From Panicum virgatum (Eukaryota; Streptophyta; Magnoliopsida; Poales; Poaceae): a stretch of 64,000 nt of DNA. The notes under the pieces are model-generated. The model saw only the letters and a list, made by a program, of their open reading frames with translations, ran no database searches and was not told where the DNA came from. Position numbers and translations under genes: made by a program. Of this stretch, positions 36,301 to 48,434 are shown piece by piece. The stretch is taken from assembly GCF_016808335.1 (NCBI RefSeq), contig NC_053138.1, forward strand, positions 12,765,900 to 12,829,899, written 5' to 3'. Numbering within the stretch: the stretch's first letter is position 1; each line of letters starts with the position of its first letter.

Positions 36301-38728
36301 ATTTGATTAGATGAATTTTGCTAGTTCACTGATACAGGAACAATGTTTTGAACGAGAAAACATCTAAAGCTCACAATGGTCACAAACCTTCGGGGCTTGC
36401 AGGACCCTTCCTTCAATTTGAGTAAACTTTGGAGCAACTGAAATACCACACACCCTCAGCATGGGGTCGGAATCGTAGTTACTACGTTGCAGCGCCTAAC
36501 ATTTGGGGTACTCATAAAGTGTCAATTAATAGTTGTAAAAATCAATCCCATGCAGTTATAAATGTTTGCAGCTTGCAAAAATCAAGGTAAACAACTCACA
36601 TCGTTAAGGACTGCCATCCTTTCATCAGGCTTCTGTCTAGACCTCTCGACTAGGTTGGTCCTTTGTAGCGTAGACAAAGCTTTAGTGTATCTTTGTAAAG
36701 GAACAAGGTTGCACAGCTAGTAACACAGCACAAAAACATGGCATGCACCATATTTTTAGCAAACAAGAAGATGTAAGGATGTACACTAGCAAAGTGAAAC
36801 AAACCTCAATGGGAAAATATGTTGGGCGCTTTGGTTTCCCAACATTTATACAGGGATAATCACCAGAATACCGCAGTTCAATTCCTTTCTTCATATAGTA
36901 GTCATAGACAGTTATTTCAACAGTATCATTACTACCATCCCTCAGTTTAAGTGGAAACCTAGTTGCATATGCCCATGAGAAAACAATTAACAAATGGCAG
37001 TAATATCATAAAACACACTGAAAGCACAAGAATAACTCAATCATATTGAAAGCACAAATGATCCGAACAGAATTAATAACAGCAATACTTGCTGAACAAA
37101 AAATGTTCTTAAACAAGCTTAACACAATAGGGTACTTTTTTTCAAATACCAAGTAAAGCACTGACAAAAACAAAGATGGTAAGAAAATATATTCTCACGT
37201 CTGTTCCTTGCAATTCTGCTCACTAAGACCAACAATCTTGGATTCTGTATTCCCATGAATTGTCTTAATTCTCAAGTTCTTCAGAGCACGCTTGGCCTAT
37301 ATTGAGTATGCATGCATCCAAAATAGAGTTATCAAAGAGATATTTCAATGCGTTAGTGTGATCATTCAAGAGGTTCCACACAAAGACGCAACTTACCTTT
37401 TGCCAGTCAATTTTGCTAGGATGATCAACTTTCTGGTTAGCAAGAAGAAAATCAGAAACTGGACCTGGCCTCACAATCATTGTCGTTGAAACATCTGCAG
37501 ATTTCGAGAGAAAAAAAGGAAAAAACTAACATGAGCATGAAAGATCAAATGTAAGATAGATAATAAACAATCTGGTTCCATGGTACTGGTGCTGGACGAA
37601 TACATACCAATGTTCAGGGAAAGTCCACTCTGTGTGCCACGAAAGCTTGAATGAAATCCACGACAACCCACAACACCACCACCCAAATCAACAAAGTTTG
37701 AAGGGTTGTTATGGAAAAATGACTGCCTGACTATAAGACAGCCCCTGCAAATAGTGAGAAAAATTGACCACAGAAATTATAAATGGCATATAAAAGCCTG
37801 ACCAAAGAAGATACTTAAATCTAGCTATAATCATCTATGAAGATAAATAGTTACGTACTGTTTTGCAGAATGCTGTCTCAGTATAATATCAAGAACACGG
37901 AGAGCCTCCAGTGAGTTCTCTGATTCTTCACCTCTAATGGCTTGACCAATAGCGCTCATAGGAATTTTTGCTGCCAAACTTAATTCGACTTTGAAAGTCT
38001 TCGGCTGGTATGATCTCCTCACTCTCTTCTTGTCACCACCTCCAGGACTGTCATTTCCTTCAGGGCTCCCATTGGCAGCAGTTCTACAACCGTAAAAAAT
38101 TTCAAAAATATATGGCAATACAAATTACAATTGTGTGTAGGCAAAAAAAAAAAGAAAACAGATCAAGGAATGAAACTAACTTTCCAGTAGACGGCTCCTC
38201 CATAACTACAGTGAACTCATTGTTTACTTGTGGAAGAGCACCAACAGTAAACAGGCTCTTTTCTCCATCATATGCAAAGTCCTTGTTAGAAAGCTCAGAG
38301 TGATATGTCTGCTGCAGTTTATCAATCACCTTTCTGCCTACCACTTTCCCATCAACGGGTTGATCATCCTCATACTTCAACTTCACCTATTCATATTGAA
38401 CATGACAATCAGATCAGTCAAGGATATATATAGAAGAAGGGTATGTGACAATGTATTTTGAATAGGTGAGCTTTGTTGTCAGACATACATCATAGTGAAA
38501 GAAAAAGTCTTCAGTACTCTTCACCGAGACTTTAAAGTGATTTGAATAGAGCTGGATTAGTTGCCCTTTTCGTCCTACACCAGGCCTGGCCATTGGTAGT
38601 TTCTTAGGCTTTACTGGTTTATCTGGTGGCGATTCACCCAAAACATCATCAGCTTTAATCGGCACCACATTCGGTGGCACCGGAGGGGGTGGCGGCAACT
38701 CATCAGCATCACCATCATGAGAACTCAT
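33368..38728 (-). CDS. AGO4: Argonaute, AGO4 clade, 906 aa, complete
   Basis: Nuclear Argonaute expected to bind 24-nt siRNAs and direct DNA methylation at transposons. Twenty-two exons, 5' to 3': 38728-38489, 38386-38181, 38083-37859, 37744-37608, 37494-37397, 37296-37199, 36958-36805, 36716-36600, 36495-36388, 36286-36224, 36135-36022, 35882-35717, 35635-35523, 35434-35300, 35178-35051, 34955-34890, 34740-34677, 34580-34469, 34384-34311, 33844-33750, 33654-33623 and 33543-33368. They sum to 2721 nt. The protein starts with [20 protein letters not shown], a clade hallmark. N, PAZ, MID and PIWI regions follow. The catalytic DDH residues are present in [25 protein letters not shown] and [11 protein letters not shown], so slicing is possible. 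The end [18 protein letters not shown] is typical. A leader exon probably lies at 41308-41500. The paralogue (4a, 4b, 16) cannot be fixed here. Confidence 0.96.
35926..35983 (-). repeat. 58-bp copy of an AGO4 exon segment lying in the adjacent intron
   Basis: Positions 35926-35983 match 35801-35858 (inside the exon 35882-35717) at 57 of 58 bases. The copy sits in the intron between that exon and the 36135-36022 exon. It lacks usable splice sites as seen here and is not expected to be translated. Confidence 0.9.
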
Positions 38729-39602
38729 TTTAAGATAAAACAAGCTGCAACCTCTGCAAGGAAATAAGGACAACAGCAATCCATGTTAGGGAAGGTAACA
38801 AGCACTCGAGAGAATCTGGTACCAATGCAACAGCAGCATATAATCACGAAGTTGAATCTATCCATAACTTAGCATCAATCCCTATCATCTTCAACACTAT
38901 AAGCTCCACATTTTTGTTAACTTCTTTATCAGGCAAAATTCAGATAAAATGCAGAGCCTATCTAATGAATTGAAAGACACGAATAGCTATGACTATGTCC
39001 AACTTCTGAACTCATCTCCCACTTCATCAGCACTAGCCATATTCCTCTGTTCTTGTGCCTGTTTCCCAATGCATTGCTTCGTTTACTCGTAGCACGTGAC
39101 CTCCTAGAGTAGCCAGGACACATTTGGACACGAAATAAATCTCTACCGTAATCTCTCTTGTACAATCCATCAAACGAGCCATCAACCTTGTCTACACGCA
39201 CGCCTTTAGCGGCAGCATTATGCCGTTGAGAACACACGGACTGTGCGTACTGTTGACTAAAAGAATCACAATCAGCATTATACTGTTGACTGTGCGTCCA
39301 GCGGGAGAACGAGGGGTACAAGTGTCATTTCACCCTTCGGAAAATAAAATGGCAGCGGATGCAAGAAGCGCATGTATGGAGTTCCAAATTTGCGAAGCCG
39401 ATATTTGTTATGGAGAATATGTGATGTTTGGAGTCCCGAATCTACAATTTTCTCGCCCAAGCTAGTACTTTTTTTCTGAAACAAGGTTTCAGATAAGAGA
39501 GAAAAGATGGAAGCTTAGCATAGCTGAACAGAACATTTTTCCCCAAAAAAAACTAAAAAAATTGACCCAATGCCCCCCCCCCCCCACCCTAAATTGTTCT
39601 GG

Positions 39603-40831
39603 GAGTAAAATCCACTCTAGGTCCTTGAACTTGTCCCAAGGTCTCATCTAGGTCCATGTACTTAGGAAACCAGGTAAACAGGTCCTTAAACTTGTTTAAA
39701 TGTGTCATCTAGGTCCAAAACCGGATTTGGTAGACGGTTTTGCTACAGTAAGGTGTTTTGTCTTTTTTCTTTTTTTTAACATTTAGATTGAATCTTTGAA
39801 AAATCATAGTAAATTATAGAAAAATCATAAAATAAAAAATCCAATTTTTTTGGACTCCACATGAGTAGATCTACAAGTGAACATATAATATGATATGCTT
39901 TAGTACAAAATTTTTGCTACAAAGCTTATCTTTTTCTTTTTTATTTATTTGGCTGAATCTTTAAAAAATCATAGTAAATCTTAGAAAATTTATAAAATAG
40001 AAAATCCAATTTTGTTAGACTCCACATGCGCATGTCTACACAGTGAGTATATAATATGGTATGCAAGGTTTTTAAAGCGGTAAGGCGAGGCAAGGCGATG
40101 CGCCACCGCTCGGACGCCTAGGCGTAAGGCATGAGGCGAGGCGCCGCTGCCCTCCTCTGCCTCCGCCTCCGCCTCTGCCTCCTCCGTCGCCGCCCACCCC
40201 TTGCCTCCTCCGTCGCCAGCCTCTGCCTCCTTCGCCGCCAGCCCCTGCCTCCACCCGATGCCAGACCGGAGGAGGAGGAGGAGGGGGAGGAAGGACAGGA
40301 GGCGGCGGCGCAGCTCCGTTCCCCGGTGGCGCGGCACTGGAACGCCGGCCTAGGCGAGGAATGGTAAGGCGACGCCGACGCCCAGCTTTTTTTTCCGCTC
40401 GGACGCCTAGGCGACGCCTTAAAAACCTTGATGGTATGCTTTAGTCCAATAAAATAATTAGAAGTTGCAGCTACGAATTATTTTAATTAATTATAGAAAA
40501 GTATAGATCTAAAGCTAAAAAAAATTGTACTAAAACATACCATATTATATGTTCACTTATAGATTTACTCATGGTGAGTCCAAAAAATTTGGATTTTTCG
40601 TTTTATGATTTTTCTATAAGTTACTATGATTTTTCAAAGATTCAATCTAAATGTTAAAAAAAAAGAAAAAAACAAAAACCACCTACTGTAGCAAAACCGC
40701 CTGTCAAATCCGGTTTTGGACCTAGATGACACATTTAAACAAGTTTAAGAACCTGTTTACCTGGTTTCCTAAGTACATGGACCTAGATGAGACCTCAGGA
40801 CAAGTTCAAGGACCTGCAGTGGATTTTACTC
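39603..40831. mobile_element. Mutator-like TIR element (MULE-type MITE), host of a nested insertion
   Basis: Terminal inverted repeats of about 180 bp begin GAGTAAAATCCACT at both ends and continue through AGGTCCTTGAACTTGTCC, AGACCTCATCTAGGTCCATG-like and CTACAGTA-containing blocks. The flanks are TTGTTCTGG (39594-39602) and TTATTCTGG (40832-40840), a 9-bp duplication with one mismatch, the size made by Mutator elements. No transposase frame is visible. A 367-bp hAT MITE (40064-40430) is inserted inside. It lies in the long leader intron of the AGO4 gene. Confidence 0.82.
40064..40430. mobile_element. Nested hAT-type MITE with 8-bp target duplication
   Basis: Ends CAAGGTTTTTAA and TTAAAAACCTTG are inverted repeats, extended by GCGTCGCCTAGGCGTCCGAG-like sequence. 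ATGGTATG is duplicated exactly at 40056-40063 and 40431-40438. Eight bases is the hAT target size. The GC-rich interior has Arg/Pro-like simple frames without homology. Confidence 0.88.
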
Positions 40832-41307
40832 TTATTCTGGGGTAAATTCCTAAGCAGTAACTCATCGCGTTAACACTGCTTTTTATGTTTGCATTAAAAG
40901 GGAAAAAAAGAAGACCAAGAAGACGAATCTCCGGTGTGATTGAACCACAACGGAAACACCCTAGCCCTTTGAAATTATATTTCAAGAAAAACAAATCTGT
41001 GAATGCCAGGAAGTCGCTATGTGGCTACGAGCGCGTGAAAACCGCGAAGGAAAAACCCTAGCCCTTTGAAATTAGGAATATGTCAAGAAAAACAAATCTG
41101 CGAGTGCCAGGAACTCGTCATGAAACCCTAAGAAAGCAGAAGATGCATGGAAATGGATGGGGGGTTTTTGGAGGGGACTAGGGTTACACATGCCGCAGCA
41201 TTGTGGCCACGAGAGTCGATTCGTTTCCCATGGACAATACTCCAATCGAGCAATGAACCGAGCAGAGGGGGAAAGGAACAAAGATTTATGGCGCATTTCA
41301 TCTTCAC

Positions 41308-41500
41308 TCACTTACCCAAGCAAGGAAGAAGCAGAGGCCTCGGGGCCTCCGAAGTCGTCGTCCTCCTCTCGCACCCAAGCCAAGAGTGTGGAGTGGAGTG
41401 TGGTGGTGGAGGAGCGTAGTGGTCTCACTCCTCGCAGTCGCCGACGCGTCGACGCCCCGACTCCCTGCCCTGCCGCTGCTTAAATGAGGCAGGCAGGCAG
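41308..41500 (-). other. Probable 5' UTR exon of AGO4
   Basis: On the minus strand a GC-rich leader-like stretch ends GCTTCTTCCTTGCTTGG followed by GTAAGTGAG, an ideal donor. A matching acceptor (CTTGCAG) lies at about 38754, just upstream of the AGO4 ATG at 38728. The resulting leader intron would be about 2.5 kb and contain both MITEs. Confidence 0.55.
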
Positions 41501-42084
41501 GCAGGCGCTCCTCGATCGGCGCGGCGGCTCCTCCACCATCTCCTCGGTGTCTCCTCCGCGGCCTGCTCTCTCTCTCTCTTCAGCGGCGCGACACCTGGAC
41601 ATGTGGACGGTTGGGATGCACTAGGGCGTGGCCGCGTGGCTGGGCCGGACCTGACCGTCTCGGGGGCGAGGCGACGGACGGATCCAAAAAGTGGTCGCGT
41701 TCCTGGTGGGCCGCTCGGTCCGCACCACGAACGACCCACAACAACGGCGGGCACACAGTAGTTGTTGGCTGTAAATATTACTAGAACATAATGCACACTT
41801 TGAGCGCCCGATCACGAGTTGCATACAGTATCCAATATCCCATGCAAATATTATAATAATATTAATATTGTTGATTGAATGGGATCTGCAGCTCATAGGT
41901 GCTGTGAAAACCATAAATTATATTTAACAATCAGTATTAGTAGCTACCAAACATTTTAACAGGTAACTTAGAATACTGATCCAAATAAGAGTGGAGTACT
42001 AAGATATTAAAAGGAGGAGATAACACATTTTGTACTCATCCGGTATCCAAAAGAGTTTCACTGATGTTGAAAACACCAGGTTCT

Positions 42085-42244
42085 AAAGGGCAGACCCCCA
42101 AAGGCTCCCACTCGAGTGGGGTCTGGGGAAGGAAAATATACGAGCAAGCCTTACCCCCACAGTAAACTGCGGGGAGGCCGCTCGAACCCACGACCTGTCA
42201 CTTCGGTGAGCAAGCGCTCAACCAACTGCACCAGGCCTGCCCTT
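42085..42244 (-). mobile_element. Au-like SINE, reverse orientation
   Basis: On the minus strand it starts GGCAGGCCTGGTGCAGTTGG, contains the B-box-like GGGTTCGAGC, then GGGGGTAAGGCTTGC, and closes with CCTTCCCCAGACCCCACTCG ... GGGTCTGCCCTTT. This order is that of the plant Au SINE family as I know it. About 160 bp. The target duplication is not clear. Confidence 0.75.
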
Positions 42245-43943
42245 CATATAAAATGCCTAAATATATATAGCACCAAGCAACAGGGCATCAGATGCAGATC
42301 AAGGCATGGTTGGAACTGTGTAAATATAAAATAAGCTGCTCCCCTTCTTCCTTCTAAGCATCGCCATTTGGAACTGTAAATATAGGAACGATAGTTAGTT
42401 GCTATAGAGCTTGTTAATAGCCGCACGAAGAGTTTACAATAAATCTAATATTTTGAGGAGGCAGCCATATTTGAATGAGGATCTGATGTTGAAAAAAATT
42501 AAAGTGATCAGAAGCATCTCTATGGTACCTATGGCTATGTCTCTCACATATACTCGCAATTTGGAAGAGAAAGATATAAAACAATAAAGAGGCACATGTA
42601 AAGAATTATTAGAAATTCTATGTTGACATTCAACTTGAGAGGAAGGCTGTTGTCTAGGTAGGCAAATTATATAAGCAGGAGGATATGTAAATAGGGCAGC
42701 AATATGCAAAACCAGATATATTTTTGCATTGCTAAGTAGAGGAAGATGCTTACATTAGTATAAATGATATATGCACTATCAATTTTATAGATACTATGAT
42801 ATACCAAATGTCCAACTTGGTGACGACTAATAAAGATAATGCTTTACGATCAAGTGCAGCCATGATCTAGTCGGTGGATCTATTTTATTTGCAGTTTGTA
42901 GCAAGGAGATACCTAGATTTGGAAATGCCATGTTCACAACCACGAGCTTTGCTTCCAGTGTCTTTATCAAGCAGTAGCTTATTGATGATTTTCTTGTTAG
43001 AGGAGTAGTGAAACCTGAAAAATAAACATGTTAGTTACTATGGTATTACTTGAAATGTTGAAGAAAACAAATTTATGTTTATAAGGTCGATCTTTTCTTA
43101 CGATAGCCTTTTCTATCTTTGTTGCAGAATTGCCAGCTCTCTTGATCCAACTGACTTCGCTAGCGAACGAATCCAGCAGACTCCAGACTTTGGTTACTTT
43201 TTCGCGGGGCGTCTATACATAACACGCACGACAGCAACCGTCGTCGCCGCAGGAGGTCGGTCCACCGTGGCCCGCTGGATGTGCACCCATGAACTTGCAT
43301 CATAAAAGATGTTCTAAAAATAAATAAAAAATTGTTTTAGAAAGACAACAATATTTTGATTGTGTTGTTACTAAGGAGATGTAAAAATGTTCATCATAGA
43401 AAGATTGTTTAAAGATAAAATAAATTATTCCAAAAATAAAATTTCATATTCTAAGAAAAATATTTTAAAAAATATTTTAGAGCAAAAAATATTTTAAATA
43501 GTATTTTTCAAACGTAGGCAAGTGTGATCTAGTTTTGAAAGTCTTAACACAAAGATCACTACGGTGTAATCATAATTTGATTTAGATAATTAGTTTGTGA
43601 AATACAAATTTTTTTAGTTGGAGTACATGCACGTAAACTGAGATATGTCAGGTGAGGTATGCAGCCGCTAATTTTTTACACTTGAATGCTCCGCGAGTGC
43701 TGTGGTTCGTTCGAGGCAGCTGGCTAGAATCGACCCATGAAAATAACAGATGGGCTAAAAGCATGCGCCAGCAACCGTGACGTGGTGCATTATGGTCTGG
43801 GAGCATGGAGCAACCCAGTTCTTACAGCAACACCAGACCCATCCGTATTACGCCCTGTACATGACGTGGCGAGAAGCAAAGGGCACCGCAAGCCGCGAAA
43901 CGCGGACGAGCGAGGAGGAGCTACCTCTCTTTAATTAACCCGA
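42245..43943. other. AT-rich spacer, no gene seen
   Basis: About 1.7 kb of AT-rich DNA. Short GC-richer islands at 43130-43300 and 43690-43920 have brief open frames without recognisable protein features. Confidence 0.5.
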
Positions 43944-43946
43944 TTA

Positions 43947-44291
43947 GAACAGTCCCAACTCACACTCTATCATGGAGTCTAAGTATATTTATAGTCTTTT
44001 ATTTATATTTTTTGCTGATGTGGCACCCTGATTACTGAAGAGAGAAAAAAAACAAGACTTGATTTCTAAATAAGACCTCAAGTCTACGCGCCCTTCAATA
44101 GCCAAGAAATCAGAGAGACTTGCGTTATGGAGGGAGCGTGGAGTCCATGAATTTTGTGATGGAAGAAAAACAATAAATAATTTTATGTATAGAAACTACT
44201 ATTACACACTTTGTATTGAAAAATATAGTTTGTTGTGATAGAGTCTTTGAGGTTTAAGACTCTACGAGTGGAGTCTGCATTGGGACTGCCC
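43947..44291. mobile_element. Tourist-like (PIF/Harbinger) MITE
   Basis: The left end GAACAGTCCCAA and the right end, reverse complement GGGCAGTCCCAA, are inverted repeats flanked by TTA at 43944-43946 and 44292-44294. The 345-bp AT-rich interior includes partly inverted GGAGTCT motifs. The TTA target and TIR type fit grass Tourist elements. Confidence 0.78.
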
Positions 44292-44340
44292 TTATAGTCT
44301 ATCTCTCAGCCAATTAGTATATTAGTTTAATCTTCTGTTC

Positions 44341-44632
44341 ATGGCAACGTATGCTATACAAACTATTTTCGTATGCAAACTATGGAAACTCCAATCTAAA
44401 CCACCGAATTAAGATTCAAGGGGCGTAAGGAGGGAGGGTAATTTACAATTAACCGCCGCCCTTGGATTAGATAATCACACTTTTATAAATCTCCCTACCA
44501 CTCCTATTCAAGGACGGACGGTTAATTGTAAATTACCCTCCTCCTCACACCTCTTGGATCTTGATTCGGTGATTCAGATTGGAGTTTTCATAATTTGCAT
44601 ATGAAGGTGGTTTGCGTAGCATACGTTGTCCA
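44341..44632. mobile_element. Foldback-type MITE, long inverted arms of about 120 bp
   Basis: The left arm (AACGTATGCTATACAAACT, later AGGGTAATTTACAATTAACC) pairs with the right arm (reverse complement AACGTATGCTACGCAAACC, AGGGTAATTTACAATTAACC). Only about 45 bp separates them, so the RNA would fold into one long hairpin. Such a hairpin could be a small-RNA source. Confidence 0.75.
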
Positions 44633-44880
44633 TTAATATAAGGCTGACATGTTTCTCTCATAAAGTTTATCGGTTTTTGTGTCTAAGTTGGTTGCAAGTT
44701 TGCAGCCTACCACTCCTCTCTCTTTCCTCTTATTTTCTCTCCATTTCAATATTTAGTCTTCTTACATACTGTTATAATACACTGCTATAATACACGGAAC
44801 TTTTTTTTTAAGACTGTCACGCGAGTTTGGTAGGTTCCTTTTGAAAAGCCATTGACATGAATATCTTCTTTTTTAACGGG

Positions 44881-45140
44881 ACCAGTCCTTCCAAATTATT
44901 TTGTCCGAGGATTCACTTCAAAATTTTAAAATTTTATAAGATTCTCCATCACATTAAATTTTTTAACCCATACATGAAGTATTAAATATAGCTAAATAAA
45001 ATAACTAATTACACAGTTTGTCAATAATTTGTGAGACGAATCTTTTGAGCCTAGTTAACTCATGGCGGAACAATAGTTAGCAAATACAAATGAAAGTGCT
45101 AATGTTTTACATCCAAAATTTTATGCATCTAAACAAAGCC
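44881..45140. repeat. Dispersed grass repeat (probable class II remnant)
   Basis: Contains the block TTGTGAGACGAATCTTTTGA with AATAACTAATTACACAG, which I recognise as a very common motif in short interspersed repeats of grass genomes. Ends are not resolved. Confidence 0.45.
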
Positions 45141-45627
45141 AAAATGAGATTTTATTGATTTGGGGTTGTAGAGCTTGTTTCTCTCACACGGTTAGACTAG
45201 GCAATCAGCATTTTAATAGTCATCTAGCCTTCTTCACTCATTTCCAAAAAAAAAAAAATTTGGTTAGCGTCCGATTATGATTTCCTCTATTTCCCATGTA
45301 GCACACTTGTCCAGGACTCCCGTGCAAATGCAATACAAATAAAAGAGGATTTCCCTCAGAGACACCAGGCCACACCCTGCATCCTCCCAGAGATAAGTTC
45401 TCTTACCATTTCCTACCACCATTAGCATTCTTTGCCGCTACTTGTTTACCGCACATTTCCGATATTTTTAGGAAAAAATTAAAATCAGGATGTTTAAGCC
45501 AACAAGTCTCAAAACCGAAAAGTGTTATGATTTGATAGTATATTGATTAAAATATTTATTTTCAGAGCAGAGTTGATGTATAGGGGAAAAGAATGATGCA
45601 TCATAGTCAAACCAAACAAATTTAAAA

Positions 45628-46263
45628 GAGTAAATTGCGCCTAGGTCTCCGAACTTGCCCCGCAGTTCTATCTAGATCCCTAAACTCTCGGGGCAATTCA
45701 ATCTAGATCCCTAAACTCTCAAATCGACTATTTATGTCCACAAAATTGTGTAAAGGTGTCCATCACAAGTTCAAGATGTGTCATGCAAGCGTTGTAGAGC
45801 CTAGCGATGGCAGGGGGATGGGGCTGGAGATGCCCGGAGACGGCCATCCAGGAAATGGTGAGACGGCCATCCAGGAAATGGTGAGGAAAGAGAGGTTGGA
45901 GAGCCTAGCGATGGCAGGGGGATGGGGCTGGAGATGCCGGGAGGTGGTGCAGCCTGAGACTCCGGAGGTGGGTGAGGCTGGCGACGGCGTCGGGGATGGT
46001 GGCCAGTCAGATTGGCGTTGGGGATGGTGTCAGTCAGGTCAGGTTGGAGAGGGAGGGAGAAGACAAAAATATACAGTGGTGTTTCTGCAAATATTTACCA
46101 CTGCGGCGCTATATGACTGCCACATCGGCTTCAGACGCTTGACACGTTTGGGATTTCATACAAAACACTTAACAGAGTTTAGGGATCCATATACACGATT
46201 TTAGAGTTCATGAACTCAACTGAAATCTCGGGGCGAGTTTGGAGACTTTGGTGTAATTTCCTC
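45628..46263. mobile_element. Mutator-like TIR element with internal tandem duplications
   Basis: Ends GAGTAAATTGCGCCTAGGTC and (reverse complement) GAGGAAATTACACCAAAGTC are related inverted repeats. Flanks AATTTAAAA (45619-45627) and GATTTAAAA (46264-46272) match at 8 of 9 bases. The interior has two tandem copies of GACGGCCATCCAGGAAATGG and two of GAGCCTAGCGATGGCAGGGG. The 156-codon frame at 45734-46204 is made of this repeat and is not credible as a gene. Confidence 0.75.
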
Positions 46264-46651
46264 GATTTAAAACATGACGCAGGCTCGGTTTGGTCTAGTC
46301 TGGTTGCGATCTATGCCTAGAGTTATCTTTGGTGACTTGTCCGTGAGAGCTCCTGTTGATATTACTTAACACAAACAGCCATCCGGTCGAATCAATCTAT
46401 AGATATTAGCCTATTAGATTTTGATGGGCAGATAGACACATCTGCAGGGCCTGCCTGCCAAATGGTGTACTATACATATATATGTAGGGGATGGAGTAGC
46501 TAGTAGAGTTAGAGTCCACGTAGCAGTTGTGCTTGCTATCTTGTTACTTTAGAACGGAAGTGCTTGCTAAGCTCACCATGATGCATTTTCCTCTTTTTTT
46601 TTCCCTACAAATATATTGACCTGATTCTAAACCAAGTATTCTTGAAATATA

Positions 46652-46866
46652 CTCCCTCCATAATCAAAATAATTGACGTTTAGGATAGCAACACGGTCTC
46701 CAAAACACAACTTTGACTTCTTATTTCTCTAAAAATATTTATCAAAAAGTGATATATGTATACTTTCATAAAAGTATTTTTCAAGACAAATCTATTCATG
46801 ATTTATATTCTCAAGGTTTGACTCAAATCTTATCCAAAATGTCAATTATTTTGGGTATGGAGGGAG
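46652..46866. mobile_element. Stowaway (Tc1/mariner) MITE
   Basis: Ends CTCCCTCCATAATCAAAATA and its inverted partner (reverse complement CTCCCTCCATACCCAAAATA) with TA on both sides (46650-46651 and 46867-46868). 215 bp. The CTCCCTCCR end is diagnostic of grass Stowaway elements. Confidence 0.92.
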
Positions 46867-47355
46867 TACTAATGGCCAAAGTTTCAAATACAAGCTTGGC
46901 CGGATTTTATTCAGATAGAAATACTTTTGTGTATACGACGACCCTGCATATGCACTGAGAGAAAGGCAGAGCAGTAATTAATTAGTTAATTATACGTCAT
47001 GCGTCATCGTCAGGCTTGAACTCGCCTATTTCAATAATGCGCAGTCGCCATTCTTGTAGCTAGTTGCATTGGCCTGCCTAATGCGGCACTGTTTACTAGT
47101 ATTATTTTGTACGGTAGCCGCCCTCGATCTGAACTGCCGAACCGATAGTAGTATTGTTACCTGCCAATTGTATATACAAATGAATTAACAGACCAAATGG
47201 AAATGGAATCATCGATAGTATAGTAGTAGTCGGTGACATTATATTCCCCAAGGTTGCTCCATTATCGTGTTCCATCTGTATTCGTTTTTCTTTATTTCTA
47301 AGTGCTATAGCAACCGAGCACTACGCCGTATTGATTATCAACGGCTCTGTCGCTC

Positions 47356-47358
<3 letters not shown>

Positions 47359-47408
<50 letters not shown>
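47359..47408. repeat. (AG)n microsatellite, about 50 bp
   Basis: Uninterrupted AG dinucleotide run of about 25 units in AT-rich spacer. Confidence 0.97.
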
Positions 47409-47413
<5 letters not shown>

Positions 47414-48434
47414 TACACTTGGCCATGTTACTATAGAATTCCATCGTGTTCTTCTACGCGCATGTTGGGAGTAATGTATAAGGCAGCCATGGATACCTCC
47501 ATGTGCGTCGTCAGCTAGCTCTACATTATATCCACCGCATTTGGCCAGCAAGAAGAGATGGTACTTACTAGGCTGATGAACCGCATTTGTTTAATACATC
47601 TGTTCCTTTCAAAAAAAAAAGAAGAAGAAAAGAATCGTGGATGACGCAACAAGTAGAGATGATACTTACTTGAAAAACTCAACGAGCTAGCTAACTTTTA
47701 GGTAGCTAATTTTAGTTTGGATGAATCCCAACTGTACGAGCTAATGCCAAGCTAAAATATTTTTTTATACATTGATAGCAACTACCCAATTTACTGGCCC
47801 AATACAGCTAATTTCAACTAGCTAACTAGGTGCATCTAAGCAACCTCTTAGGTGAATCCCAATACGCACGACTCCATCCTTTACCGCGTCTTTTTTAGGA
47901 TCCTTTACCATGTCAGTCATATAAAGAAGAGAAGAACGGATACAATTTTATCATGATGCATATACTATTATGATGGTTTTTCCTTAAAATTCACTCACTC
48001 AATTAGACTTGTCTGATAAAATCTCAAATTGAAAGGGATTCGGGGAGATTGAGGGGATATTCGTAGGAAATTAGTTCTATCTGTTGTACTCTAATTTAAT
48101 TATAACTAAAGCTACCCGTTACAGCTTCAAGTAGAGCTCTCCGTGAAACAATTCAATAAGCTGTGTCAAAAGAAACCTTATTCTGAATCGTCTATTGGCG
48201 AGTGCCCAAATGCTCTAACCTAAGATGAAGTGTCTACATGCTGCGGCCCAAGCTTGCTGTGCCGAGGGCGACGACGCATGTAAAATTTTGTAAACTTGCG
48301 TCGTCGGTTGACCTGGCCGTGCCGCTCAATAATTCACATTTTCTTCTCCTCTTCGACCGATCTCGACTCTTTGTTTGTTTACACTTTTGTTCCATCCAAA
48401 ATTCAATCCATTTTTTTGATCGATTCTATCCTAT
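47409..48434. other. Spacer and 3' flank of the RING gene
   Basis: AT-rich sequence with partly inverted AGCTAGCTAA-type motifs at 47690-47860, suggesting a decayed hAT MITE. The 3' UTR of the minus-strand RING gene probably occupies the last few hundred bases. No gene seen. Confidence 0.5.

Noticed and set aside
42085..42244. Possible tRNA gene (tRNA-like B box and G-rich stem)
   Set aside because: The order of motifs and the GGGTCTGCCCTTT end fit an Au-like SINE; no cloverleaf with anticodon could be drawn.
45734..46204. 156-aa frame inside a TIR element
   Set aside because: It is built from two short tandem duplications within a non-autonomous transposon.
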